DNA of 17,036 nucleotides, from positions 1-17,036 of the forward strand of contig CAYMLQ010000090.1 in assembly GCA_964390795.1 (NCBI GenBank). The letters are read 5' to 3'. Shown piece after piece: positions 6,101 to 13,396 of this stretch. This DNA comes from CAYMLQ01 sp964390795. GTDB taxonomy: Bacteria; Verrucomicrobiota; Kiritimatiellia; RFP12; UBA1067. The translations under genes and the position numbers were made by a program. The notes below the pieces were generated by a model. That model was not told the DNA's origin, ran no database searches, and saw only the letters and a program-made list of their open reading frames with translations. Position 1 is the first letter of the stretch. Every line of letters starts with the position of its first letter.

Positions 6101-7181
6101 CCACCCGCCGCAAGGCCAGATCCAGTTCGGCGACGGTCACGCGGGCGTCGGCATCTCGGCGGGACGTAACGGCATCGTGATCTTCGAACACTCCGCACGC
6201 TACGCGCCCGCAGTCCTCACGTACCCCGCGAACCTGTCGGAGCGCACGCACGTCGCCGTGTCCTACGGCGCGGGCGTGCCCACGCTCTACGTCAACGGCC
6301 GCGAGGTGAAGTCGGGCAAGAAGGGCCCGCACATCGTCCACGCCGCGCCCGGCAACGACCCTGCCTTCCGCGGCGAGCGCTCCGCGCCGCAGCTTTTCGA
6401 CCGCGTGCTCCTGACCCCCGAGGTCATGGCCCTCGCCAACGCTGGCGGCCTGCCGCCAGCGGAATCGCCGGTTGAGTTGGAGCGCAGCGCTGATGGGAAG
6501 CTGAGTGCCCGTATCAGCAAGAACGTATCCTACACCGTCGCCTTCAGCGACAAGACGGAACGCCTGATCGGCCAATTCCACCCCACATTCCCCGACCCCG
6601 TCACGCTGGACGGCCCGTGGCAGGTGACCTTCCCTCCGAACCTCGGCGCACCGGCAACGGCCTCCTTCGACCGGCTCCTCTCGTGGCCCGAGCACGCGGA
6701 CGCGGGTATCCGCTTCTTCTCCGGCACAGCCACCTACACGAAGGCCTTCGAGTTGCCGCCCGCCCTGTTCGGCAAAGATCGCGAGATCACGCTCGACCTC
6801 GGCCGCGTGGAAGTGATCGCGCAGGTTACGCTCAACGGCCAGACGCTGCCGACACTCTGGAAGCCGCCTTTCCGCATCCGCGTGGACGGCGTGGCCAAGT
6901 CCGGAGCGAACACGCTCGAGGTGCGCGTCACGAACCTATGGCCAAACCGCATGATCGGCGATGCGGCGCTGCCGGACGACATCGCGTGGCAGTCCGGCGG
7001 AAAGGGCTCTTCGCTGCCCGCCACGTGGCCCGAGTGGCTCGTGAAGGGTCAGCCACGCCCCAGCGGACGCATCGCTTTCTGTACGCGCAAGGACGTGTAC
7101 GCCAAAGATGACCCGCTGCTGCCGTCCGGCTTGCTCGGGCCGGTCGGCTTCAGCTCTGCGATGCGCGTCGATATGAATTGA
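3144..7181 (+). CDS. Secreted GH106-like alpha-L-rhamnosidase with LamG-like insert
   Basis: A 1345-residue exported glycosidase. ATG 3144 is chosen because GGAGG (3131-3135) lies 8 bases upstream and it gives a signal peptide (MNRIVLGLVLAAALAVVSEG). The mature start, FLRPPDTSKPLTWWHWLNGSVTKAGITGDLEAMKRAGLGG in overall pattern (residues 31-70), is characteristic of GH106 rhamnosidases. Conserved-looking acidic segments follow: AVEIDSWE (E436, D438, E441), YVGEST (E519) and MGEFWID (E542); I cannot say which are the catalytic pair. Residues about 945-1100 resemble a LamG/concanavalin fold (TFTLALWVKPEA; PTLYVNGREV), and about 1140-1270 a GH2-type sugar-binding jelly roll (WPNRMIGD). The likely role is removing rhamnose from plant or algal polysaccharide at the cell surface or periplasm. 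Residues 779-806 come from an inserted palindrome. Specificity is not certain. Confidence 0.8.
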   Translation: MNRIVLGLVLAAALAVVSEGEVAPAGLELSFLRPPDTSKPLTWWHWLNGSVTKAGITGDLEAMKRAGLGGCYLFNCGGKYPEGEARFMQPAWLELMDHTVREAERLGLTFGIHNCDGFSQSGGPWVTPETSMKELTWSAADAEGGKPFDARLAQPDMQEGFYRDIAVVAFPLPMGGPLTGAALRGTLPAAELKKLADGSDKTQAAFPVPADNHALDFVFDGPRVVRSLTVSHFAPHRWEEDFPMRLDVSDDGAAFCPVGAFTANWDFRQGGAATAAFADTTGRVFRVTFKNPLPVQIGEVALSGAAKAHFAEAKAGRLRSRGHGAETRHHRAYSGPDRNRPLAPNLVVDPASVCDLTSKMSADGTLKWDVPAGRWRILRIGFTSNGHYVSPATPEGRGLECDKLDPTAVGFHLDQYVGKLLERAGPAVGKTFAAVEIDSWECGIQNWTAGFERRFRERLGYDLLPYWPALLEGWIVGDADRTDRMLWDWRRFLANQFSACHFAVAADYLKAKGVTYVGESTGRQQYLYDVAYIRNSDVTMGEFWIDAGPGQGVRVDNKVASSIAHVAGRRIVASESYTSSPGAARWQNHPYSLKPEGDRAFCAGVNQFVFHTFAHQPYPATGPGFTFFYWGLNFNRGNTWWPAADAWMAYLTRCNFMLRQGQQVCDVLWFVGEDVPNRIAWRDELKPALPAGYDFDGCDVTALLEARVENGLIVLPSGASYRMLLLPDLPTMRPAVAKKVLDLAQAGAVIVAPRRPTQSPSLVDRGSGDDAVRSAIAALWDGSRGRSPSNAQAGNGGRASSRAVSQSPVTLFADAPFEKVFADLALAPDFETRKAAPDAEILYVHRRDGNADFYFLSNQQSRPESFEALFRISGKAPECWDPATSTITRPGLFRSEKDGRTCLPMRLDPNGSVFVVFREPAPTRHAVALEFPDPATAASAAPAPTSTLKEAKDTFTLALWVKPEADIPLPPERRELVALKNQNWAVHPPQGQIQFGDGHAGVGISAGRNGIVIFEHSARYAPAVLTYPANLSERTHVAVSYGAGVPTLYVNGREVKSGKKGPHIVHAAPGNDPAFRGERSAPQLFDRVLLTPEVMALANAGGLPPAESPVELERSADGKLSARISKNVSYTVAFSDKTERLIGQFHPTFPDPVTLDGPWQVTFPPNLGAPATASFDRLLSWPEHADAGIRFFSGTATYTKAFELPPALFGKDREITLDLGRVEVIAQVTLNGQTLPTLWKPPFRIRVDGVAKSGANTLEVRVTNLWPNRMIGDAALPDDIAWQSGGKGSSLPATWPEWLVKGQPRPSGRIAFCTRKDVYAKDDPLLPSGLLGPVGFSSAMRVDMN
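5479..5560. repeat. 82-bp palindromic element inserted in-frame in the GH106-like gene
   Basis: Two 32-base arms (5479-5510 and 5529-5560) pair at 28 of 32 positions around an 18-base loop; the central 25 bases of each arm pair at 23 positions (core GAGGACG..CGCCCTCC). It is translated as an arginine, serine and glycine-rich stretch (GSRGRSPSNAQAGNGG and following) between two normal-looking parts of the enzyme, with the frame kept. Such in-gene palindromes are known from other bacteria, for example the Rickettsia palindromic elements; the family of this one is not identified. Confidence 0.75.
6440..6461. repeat. Perfect small GC-rich palindrome (CGCTGGCGG / CCGCCAGCG)
   Basis: Nine-base perfect arms (6440-6448, 6453-6461) around CCTG, located in the linker between the LamG-like insert and the C-terminal sugar-binding domain of the GH106-like enzyme. 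It resembles the imperfect copy at 2730-2751. Confidence 0.45.
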
Positions 7182-7196
7182 GCGTAATTGAGCGTA
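7177..7196. repeat. 10-bp tandem direct repeat at the GH106-like stop codon
   Basis: ATTGAGCGTA occurs twice head to tail, and the first copy contains the TGA stop. It shares TTGAGCG with the AGCGTTG-type heptamers at 2129-2163, though the period here is ten. Confidence 0.5.
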
Positions 7197-7211
7197 ACCG
7201 GTTTTTCTCAC

Positions 7212-7240
7212 TTGTCCGTTCACGGCATCTTCGCTATAGT
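7212..7240 (+). promoter_or_regulatory. Sigma70-type promoter for the DUF481 gene
   Basis: TTGTCC (7212-7217) and TATAGT (7235-7240) are separated by exactly 17 bases, in the 120-base gap before the DUF481 gene. The predicted start near 7247 gives a leader of about 55 bases. Confidence 0.55.
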
Positions 7241-7301
7241 CGGCTTTAGTTTTTAAAACCACTATCGATTCAATGAACGACCAACGAAAGGGGACGAACG
7301 C

Positions 7302-8318
7302 ATGAAAAAAAGCGCTGTTCTGGTGGCTATCGGGTGTCTGACGATCACGGCTGCTTCGGGCGACGAGGTGCTTTTCAAATCGGGCGACCGCCTGACCGGC
7401 ACAGTCAAGACTGTAGAGGGTGGTAAAATGACCTTCGACTCGAAGGTGGCAGGATCGCTGTCCCTCAACATGGCCGACATCAAAACCTTTTCCACAGACG
7501 AACCCATCGAGATCGCTCTGACCGACGGCACGGTCGTGCAGCAGAAGGTCACGGCTGCGAACGAGGGGCAGATCGCAATCCAGCCGGGCGGTGCGGCCCA
7601 GCCCCAAACGCTCGACCTTGCGAACGTCGTGAAGGTCAATCCGGAAAAACCGCGCTGGAAGGGCGTTGTGACCGCCGGCGCAACCCTCGTCCGCGGCAAC
7701 ACCGAGAGCGCCACGGCCACCATCGGCGCCGAGGCGGCTCGCCGCACAGACAACGACCGGATCACGCTGGGCGCAGGCTATTTCTTCGCCAAGCAGCGCG
7801 ATAACACCACCCGCGACGACAGCACCATCGCCGACAACTGGTTCGCCAAAGGCCAGTACGACCGCTTCCTCACGGAAAAGTTTTACGCTTACGGCAACAT
7901 CCGTTACGAGAAGGACCGCATCGCCAATCTGGACATGCGCCTGTCACCCGGCATCGGCTTCGGCTACCAGTGGGTCGAGAGGGCGGATCTCAATTTCTCG
8001 ACTGAAGGCGGCGCGTCGTGGATCTTCGAGAAGTACACGGAGCCCAGCGAGACCCGCACCTACATGGCCGGACGCCTGGCCTACCACCTCGACAAATCCT
8101 TCAACACCTTCGTGAAGGGATTCCATAATCTGGAGTACATCCCCAGCTTCGAGCATGTCGACACCTTCCTTCTCAACACGGACGTGGGTCTGCGTGCGGC
8201 GCTCACGGCCCGGCTCGCGCTCGAGGCCAAGGCCCAGATGGCCTACAACTCGCAGCCTTCAGAAGGCCGCGACAAAAAGGACGTGCGCTACATCCTCGGC
8301 GTCGGCTGGACGTTCTGA
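7302..8318 (+). CDS. DUF481-family outer-membrane beta-barrel protein
   Basis: A 338-residue protein with a signal peptide (MKKSAVLVAIGCLTITAASG) and a ribosome site AAAGGGG (7287-7293) 8 bases before ATG 7302. Residues about 22-115 form a small beta-rich region (VLFKSGDRLTGTVKTVEGGKMTF), and about 120-338 match the DUF481 pattern (alternating strands with aromatic residues, GATLVRGNTESATATIGAEA, ending RYILGVGWTF). The terminal phenylalanine is the usual outer-membrane barrel insertion signal. The family includes the salt-induced YdiY of E. coli; its function is unknown. It has its own promoter and is probably a single-gene unit. Confidence 0.85.
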   Translation: MKKSAVLVAIGCLTITAASGDEVLFKSGDRLTGTVKTVEGGKMTFDSKVAGSLSLNMADIKTFSTDEPIEIALTDGTVVQQKVTAANEGQIAIQPGGAAQPQTLDLANVVKVNPEKPRWKGVVTAGATLVRGNTESATATIGAEAARRTDNDRITLGAGYFFAKQRDNTTRDDSTIADNWFAKGQYDRFLTEKFYAYGNIRYEKDRIANLDMRLSPGIGFGYQWVERADLNFSTEGGASWIFEKYTEPSETRTYMAGRLAYHLDKSFNTFVKGFHNLEYIPSFEHVDTFLLNTDVGLRAALTARLALEAKAQMAYNSQPSEGRDKKDVRYILGVGWTF

Positions 8319-8322
8319 GGTT

Positions 8323-8453
8323 TGAGGCGCTTGCAAAACCTCCGGTTTCTGCAAGAAGTGTTCAGTGTTCGGGGTTCAGGGGGCGATTCCGGCCTGAACC
8401 CTGGCTTCCTGAACCCTGACCCCTTGCGCTTGCGGGATTTTGCAAGCGCCTCA
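8323..8453. repeat. 131-bp element with 16-bp perfect terminal inverted repeats, containing heptamers
   Basis: TGAGGCGCTTGCAAAA (8323-8338) is the exact reverse complement of 8438-8453. Inside are a hairpin (8330-8355), four heptamers AGTGTTC, AGTGTTC, GGGGTTC, AGGGGGC (8357-8384), and GGGTTCAGG (8372-8380) that can pair with CCTGAACCC at 8393-8401 or 8408-8416. It fills the gap between two convergent genes, so it may work as a two-way terminator; the layout also resembles a non-autonomous mobile element. No flanking target duplication was evident. Confidence 0.65.
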
Positions 8454-8455
8454 TT

Positions 8456-11400
8456 TTACTTGCCCCGCTTCAGCACCTCGGTCGCGTGCAGCGCGTAGAT
8501 TCCGCGCACATCTCTTGCATATTCGCGCAAGACCTTCTCGCCCATCCCGTCAACGTCGCCGCACCGGTAGAGCGCCCTCGCCACCGCCAACTCGCGCAGG
8601 CAGAGATTGCGCTCGTTGCCGCCGGCGCCGCCATACCCGCCCGCCGGCGTGATCGCCCTCGCATCGGTCATCGCGTATCCGCCGACGCCGGCCCTGGCCA
8701 GAAGCTCGGCCAGCGGCCGCGCGGCCGCCGGATCGGCCAGAGCCTCCAGGGCGAGCGTCACGGCTCGAAAGCGCGAGAAGGCCGACTTCGCGTCCATCTT
8801 CGCAACCGCAGCGAGCACGGGCATGAGCCCCCGCTTGTCCCTCGTCCGTCCCAGCGCCACGATGTAGCTATCCTCCTCGGACATCCGTCGCCCGAACGCG
8901 GCTTCGCCCTTCAGATTCACACCGAGCCCCGGCTGACGTCCCGACACCACCGCCGCCAAGGTCTCGACGCCCGCAGCGTCGCCCATGATGCCCAGCACAT
9001 GCGCGTAAACCAGCTTCGCGGCGGGCGACTTAGCGGAGGCGTACGCCAGACGCATCTGCGGCAGTGCCTGTTCCCACTGCGCCAGCACGAGGCTCACATC
9101 CTTATAGCCGTCCCCCAGATTCTTGACCGCCACCGCCAGACGCTCGCAATCCACCACCGCATTGTCCTTCCAGTCCAGCGCCTCTTTCGGGATCACGCCT
9201 GCGTCGGCAAGATGCCTCTGGAGCTTCTTGACGTCGATGCTGCGGAAGGTCTTTCCCTCGCGGGCGGCCGTCGCTCCCGCCACGCCCGCCACGTAGCCCT
9301 GGTTCTGGACATCCGGCTGCATGCGCAGGATCGGCATCGCGTCGCGGTGAGCGCTCATGCCCAAGCCGATGACGATCAACCCTTCCAGTCCTTTCGGCAG
9401 CAGCGACCGGTACGGCACGTTGGCCTGGTAGATCTTCTTGCCGTTGGGTTCGCTGACGTAGCAGATGGCATCGACCGAGTAGCCGTGGCTGTCGAAATTG
9501 CTGCGCGATTGCACGACCGTGTCCGGAAACGTCCGCTCGTTGATGATGTCCAGCGGCGTCACCCAGTAGTCTCCCACGATGCGCTGCCGCTCACGGCTCT
9601 CGACGAGCTGCGAGACATCCCAGACGTTTCCGGCACCGGCGCGGCCGCGCACGCCGAAAAGCCACAGGTCAGCCGCGTCGCAGTCGTTGACGTAACCGAA
9701 GTCGGAGTTGATGTAGCTTGCGCCAAGCTTGCGCGGCGAAAGGCCGACGCCCTGCACCGCGATCTCTTCCGCCCCCTGGAACACGCAGGCCGCGCCCGCC
9801 GCCGCCGCGACCTCGGCGTTGCCCGTCGCATCCACCACGCTCTTGGCCAGCACCACGCCGCGCCCGCCGGGCGTAGCCACAACCACGCCCGTCACGCGGC
9901 CGTTCTCCACCAGCGTCCCGCAGCTCAAGGCTCCGTGCCAGATCTCCGTACCCGCCTTGCGGTTCTCGCTGCGCCACCACTCGGCCTTGCCGACAATGTA
10001 GACCGCCGCGTCAAGTTCCGCCACGCCTTTGTCGTGCTCCTCCGTGAAACCGCAGACCACGCCGTACCAGTACTTGCCGATCATGCCGAGCGTGCCTACG
10101 CCTCCCAGTCCATGCAGATGCTCGATCAGCAGCGTCTTCGCACCCTGGCGCCCAGCCGCGATGCCGGCCGGAGCGCCGCCCGTGCCGCCGCCCACAACCA
10201 CCACGTCGTATTCCCCCAGTACCGGCAGCGCCGTCCGCTCCGCACGCACCGTAGGCAGCCCGCTCTGGAAAGGTCGCGTTCCTGTGAGCAGCTCCTTGAC
10301 CTCGCCCGCCGCGAGCGCCGGCCCCGCATCGCCCGTGCGCAGCACGCCGCCGGGCGCTGGCAACGCCTTCGCTTCGACCGCAGCTGCCGCACCCACGCGC
10401 GCACCCGCCGCCATCAGCGCCAGCGGACGCAACAGGCTGGCCGCTGCCGCGCGCGTCACATCCGCACACCCTCCCAGCACATAGACACGCGGCACGCCCG
10501 CAGGCTTGAAGCAGCCGAGATCCGCCTGGTCGCTACCCGGCCACTCGCCCGTGAGCGAAACCGCGCCGGCCATGGCATCCGGAGGCACCTGAAACAGCGT
10601 GTCCGCGCCGTCCAGCAGCGTCCGCACGAACGTCCGGTCGCGCGCCACCTGCTCCGCCTCTGCAAACGAGCGGAACGAGCCGTCCCGCATGCCGATCCTC
10701 ATCGCGCACTCGAAAGCCTGTCCCGCCACACTCTTCGCGGCGCCCTTGCGGCCCATCGTCAGCGGCGCGTCATACGTGCCCGGCAGCGTCCGCAGCGCCA
10801 CGTCTTTCGACGGCGGCGGCTCGCCCGCGATGATCACGCGCGTGAAAAGCTGCGGCCCCGCCGGATAGGGCAGGAACTTTGAGCCCGCCATGCGCGCCAC
10901 CGCGCCGCGCTCGGTCGCGTCGATCACCACTTTCGCCCGTACCGCCTGCCGCCCGGTCCGGTTGGCCATGACGATGCCCGCCACTTGCCCTGCCGCGTCG
11001 CGCAGCACGTCCGTCGCATACGAGCTGGTCAGGAAGCCCACGCCGCTATCGAGCAGCGCCTTGTCCAGCGCCTGCTTCACGCGCAGCGGCGTCGGCACAA
11101 CCACGGCCGTGCCGCCGCCCGACGCCTGCAGGACCAGCTCGCTCAAGAGGAGCCGCTTCGCTCCCGGCTTCATCTTCACCGCGACTTTCACGCGGCGTAC
11201 GGACTGATCCACCTTCGCAGAATAGCGCACGAGGTTCGGTTCCGAGCCCTCTTCCGGCAGCAGCGGAATGGCCTTGCTCCACGCCTTGCCGTCAGCGCTC
11301 ACCGACAGGTGCGCCGACGCGGCCTCAAAGTCACCCGCCCGCGTGAACGACATCAGCTCCACGCCCGCGACCGCCTTCGCGCCGCCGAGGTCGGCGAGGA

Positions 11401-11848
11401 TCGCAACATCGCCCGCGAACTCGACGGTGCTGTGCTGAACATCATCGTAGCGCCCGTCGCACAGCATGTCGCCCGCGTCCTTGTGCTTGCCGCCGCTGGG
11501 CACGTCGGTCGTATAGGTGAAGGGCAGGTTGGTTTCGGTCTGCACGTAAATCGACTTCGCGAGCGGCGACACCGGCGTCTCTCCGTCCTCCAGCCACAGC
11601 CGCAGCGTGCCCGCCACATCGTCGCCGAGATACGGCCGCGGCGCAGCCAGGAAGACCTTCGCGCCGGCCTTGGCCGCGGCCTCAGCCGCCGCCACCGCGC
11701 CGCACGTCCCGCCCACCACGACCACATCGACGTCCTGACAGACCGGGATCGCCCGCTCCGACTCCACCATCGCCGCAGTACCCGCCCGGCTCCAGTCCGG
11801 CGCCATGAGCGTCAAGCCCGACACAACCGCCATCCACCTGATCAGCAT
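8456..11848 (-). CDS. Exported double-module FAD-dependent oxidoreductase with discoidin-like insert and HEAT-like tail
   Basis: About 1130 residues. A start at 11854 is possible, but GGGGG touches that ATG directly; ATG 11848 lies six bases from it and is preferred. A signal peptide follows (MAVVSGLTLMAPDWSRAG). Residues about 41-70 hold a first Rossmann motif (VVVVGGTCGAVAAAEAA) with partner motifs VIDATERG near 311 and VYVLGGCADVT near 458. A second, more canonical set begins near 550: VVVVGGGTGGAPAG, VVDATGNAEVA near 673 and LIVIGLGMSAHRDAM near 826. The two halves look like copies of one PF12831-type FAD module. Residues about 124-243 interrupt the first module with an F5/8 discoidin-like sandwich (STVEFAGDVAILADLGG; LSVSADGKAWSKA). 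The last 200 or so residues look like helical HEAT repeats. The substrate is unknown; the setting among glycosidases suggests sugar-related oxidation. Confidence 0.8.
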   Translation of the reverse strand: MLIRWMAVVSGLTLMAPDWSRAGTAAMVESERAIPVCQDVDVVVVGGTCGAVAAAEAAAKAGAKVFLAAPRPYLGDDVAGTLRLWLEDGETPVSPLAKSIYVQTETNLPFTYTTDVPSGGKHKDAGDMLCDGRYDDVQHSTVEFAGDVAILADLGGAKAVAGVELMSFTRAGDFEAASAHLSVSADGKAWSKAIPLLPEEGSEPNLVRYSAKVDQSVRRVKVAVKMKPGAKRLLLSELVLQASGGGTAVVVPTPLRVKQALDKALLDSGVGFLTSSYATDVLRDAAGQVAGIVMANRTGRQAVRAKVVIDATERGAVARMAGSKFLPYPAGPQLFTRVIIAGEPPPSKDVALRTLPGTYDAPLTMGRKGAAKSVAGQAFECAMRIGMRDGSFRSFAEAEQVARDRTFVRTLLDGADTLFQVPPDAMAGAVSLTGEWPGSDQADLGCFKPAGVPRVYVLGGCADVTRAAAASLLRPLALMAAGARVGAAAAVEAKALPAPGGVLRTGDAGPALAAGEVKELLTGTRPFQSGLPTVRAERTALPVLGEYDVVVVGGGTGGAPAGIAAGRQGAKTLLIEHLHGLGGVGTLGMIGKYWYGVVCGFTEEHDKGVAELDAAVYIVGKAEWWRSENRKAGTEIWHGALSCGTLVENGRVTGVVVATPGGRGVVLAKSVVDATGNAEVAAAAGAACVFQGAEEIAVQGVGLSPRKLGASYINSDFGYVNDCDAADLWLFGVRGRAGAGNVWDVSQLVESRERQRIVGDYWVTPLDIINERTFPDTVVQSRSNFDSHGYSVDAICYVSEPNGKKIYQANVPYRSLLPKGLEGLIVIGLGMSAHRDAMPILRMQPDVQNQGYVAGVAGATAAREGKTFRSIDVKKLQRHLADAGVIPKEALDWKDNAVVDCERLAVAVKNLGDGYKDVSLVLAQWEQALPQMRLAYASAKSPAAKLVYAHVLGIMGDAAGVETLAAVVSGRQPGLGVNLKGEAAFGRRMSEEDSYIVALGRTRDKRGLMPVLAAVAKMDAKSAFSRFRAVTLALEALADPAAARPLAELLARAGVGGYAMTDARAITPAGGYGGAGGNERNLCLRELAVARALYRCGDVDGMGEKVLREYARDVRGIYALHATEVLKRGK

Positions 11849-11936
11849 ACGCATCCCCCTATCCTAAAACATTTTCTTCCGGCCACCGATGGCCCATGCC
11901 ACTGCCCGTCCTATTTCTCTTCCAAAATGGACAACC

Positions 11937-11964
11937 AGTGTAGTGCCCCCTCCTTTCAAGTCAA
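11937..11964 (-). promoter_or_regulatory. Sigma70-type promoter for the FAD oxidoreductase gene
   Basis: On the minus strand TTGACT (11959-11964) and TACACT (11937-11942) are 16 bases apart, giving a leader of about 80 bases. Just upstream of the -35 box is a direct repeat GTATTCGCGG/GTATTCACGG (11970-11979, 11981-11990) with an 11-base period, which could be a regulator site. Confidence 0.5.
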
Positions 11965-12002
11965 GCCCTGTATTCGCGGTGTATTCACGGGTCGTAGCGC
12001 TT

Positions 12003-12037
12003 TCAACTCCTAAATCCTAAATCCTAACTCCTCCTTT
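12003..12037. repeat. Short heptamer array (CTAACTC type), 5 units
   Basis: Units TCAACTC, CTAAATC, CTAAATC, CTAACTC, CTCCTTT in 7-base phase, between the divergent promoters. The same type forms the longer array at 13397-13466. Confidence 0.7.
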
Positions 12038-12072
12038 GGTGCGATTCAGTTTCAGCTAAACTGAATCGCACC
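12038..12072. repeat. Perfect 15-bp stem, 5-nt loop inverted repeat in the divergent promoter region
   Basis: GGTGCGATTCAGTTT (12038-12052) and its exact complement (12058-12072) flank CAGCT. Both neighbours are transcribed away from this site, so it is not an end-of-gene terminator for either. It could be an operator shared by both promoters or a dispersed palindrome. The rest of the 11855-12175 gap has no gene. Confidence 0.75.
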
Positions 12073-12086
12073 CCACCCACCCCCGC

Positions 12087-12116
12087 TTGACGCGCCGCCC
12101 GCTTCGATAGTAATCT
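12087..12116 (+). promoter_or_regulatory. Candidate sigma70-type promoter for the JetD-like gene
   Basis: TTGACG (12087-12092) and TAATCT (12111-12116) are 18 bases apart, about 60 bases before the start codon. An AGGAGG (12131-12136) lies 39 bases before the ATG, too far to serve it; an in-frame CTG at 12140 is too close to it. Confidence 0.4.
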
Positions 12117-12175
12117 GTCATAGTTTTATCAGGAGGCGTCTGGCGACCTTCTGCCTAAACCCCGACAGTCCCTCT

Positions 12176-13375
12176 ATGAACCACTCCTTCTGGCAAGAAC
12201 GGCTCGACCGGTGCCCCGCGATGCGGCCGTGGCTGCGGCGCGCGGCGCGGCACGCGGTCGAAAGTGCGTCCCTGCCCGCCACGCTGACGCTCGGCCAGAT
12301 CCCGCAGGACAAAGCCGTACGGCAGGCGCTGGACGCGCTCTTCGGCGGCTGCCGCGAAGAAAACGGGCGACTCAAGGTCCGGCTCGACGAGACCATGAGG
12401 AAACCGGATCTCTGGCTGCCGCTCGCCGACCTGTTCGGCTTGCTGCCGGCGCCCGCGTCGGCCGAACCGCCCGACGCGCTCTTCGCGCAGACGCTGCGCC
12501 GCCTCAAGGTGCTGCACCCAGACGACAGCCCGTTCATCGACACCCTGCGCCGCTCCGACCAGCTCCGCCGCTTTTTTACGACCGTCCCCTCCGCGCCCGA
12601 CGATCTGGTCTCGCTCTTCGACGCGCTCGTCTCCCTGCGCACCACGCCCGCCGGCATCACGCTGTCGGAGCTGGGCGCGAAATGCTTCAACGACAGCAAG
12701 GCCCTTCGCAACGGCGCACGACGCCAGCAGCTCGAACACCTTCTCCGCCTGCAAGCGGGCGAGTCAGACCACGACGCGATCACGCTCTTCAACGCCTACG
12801 GCATCATCGAAAACCCTTATACCACGCACGCCGTGGTCTACGCGCCCTTCGCCTACCGCACGCACGAGGGCGAGTGGCTCGACTGGCCGCACCGCCTGTG
12901 GCAGCGAAAAGAAGCAGCCATCCTCTCGTGGAAGACGGTCCGCGCGCTGACCGCCGTGCGTTTCGAGGAGCCCTGCCACACGCTGGTCACCAGCGAAAAC
13001 GCCGCGCCCTTCCACCGGCTCGTGGAGACGCACCGCGCCGCCCTCTACACCGAAGGCTATCCCAACGCCGCCGTGAAGACCCTGCTGCGCCACTTCGCGC
13101 AGGCCAAGCTGACCTGCGTCCACTGGGGCGACACCGATCTCGACGGTTACCGCATCGTGGAACAGGTGGCGCGCAATATACCGACGCGCGTCTACGTGCC
13201 GCCCGCAACGGCGGGTCATTTGCAGGAGCACCTTCTGCCGCTCACGCACGAACAGCGGCAGCGCGCAGAACAGTTCGTCCGCGCCACCCCCGAGTTCCCC
13301 TATCTCGCCGAACTGCGCCACACGCTCGCGCACGGCTGGCTCGAACAGGAACAGACCATCGACCTCTTCAAATGA
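12176..13375 (+). CDS. JetD-like (DUF2220) Toprim protein, orphan of Wadjet components
   Basis: The 399-residue protein has the signatures of JetD, the topoisomerase VI A-like nuclease subunit of the Wadjet anti-plasmid system. Residues 160-190 (ITLSELGAKCFNDSKALRNG) resemble the winged-helix segment with the conserved dSK. The Toprim fold is marked by TSENAAPF (E274), the YTEGYPNAAVKTLL segment (291-304), WGDTDLDGYRI (D319, D321, D323) and, near the end, GWLEQEQ (387-392). Length matches JetD. In Wadjet, JetD cleaves DNA held by the JetABC SMC complex, but no JetA, JetB or JetC is visible in this window. The neighbours are an ATP-grasp ligase and an AbiE toxin-antitoxin pair on the same strand. 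The start is uncertain because ATG 12176 has no ribosome site at normal distance. The family call is fairly sure; an independent defence role is inference. Confidence 0.75.
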   Translation: MNHSFWQERLDRCPAMRPWLRRAARHAVESASLPATLTLGQIPQDKAVRQALDALFGGCREENGRLKVRLDETMRKPDLWLPLADLFGLLPAPASAEPPDALFAQTLRRLKVLHPDDSPFIDTLRRSDQLRRFFTTVPSAPDDLVSLFDALVSLRTTPAGITLSELGAKCFNDSKALRNGARRQQLEHLLRLQAGESDHDAITLFNAYGIIENPYTTHAVVYAPFAYRTHEGEWLDWPHRLWQRKEAAILSWKTVRALTAVRFEEPCHTLVTSENAAPFHRLVETHRAALYTEGYPNAAVKTLLRHFAQAKLTCVHWGDTDLDGYRIVEQVARNIPTRVYVPPATAGHLQEHLLPLTHEQRQRAEQFVRATPEFPYLAELRHTLAHGWLEQEQTIDLFK

Positions 13376-13396
13376 AAACACCCTCTCTCCTGTCTT

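Noticed and set aside
7197..7207. Intrinsic terminator after the GH106-like gene (ACCGGT then a T-run)
   Set aside because: The stem is only a 6-base palindrome with no room for a loop, so it is too weak to call.
8486..10882. 798-codon open frame on the plus strand
   Set aside because: It lies wholly antisense to the FAD oxidoreductase gene, is rich in Arg and His, has no domain pattern, and is explained by the high GC content of the true gene.
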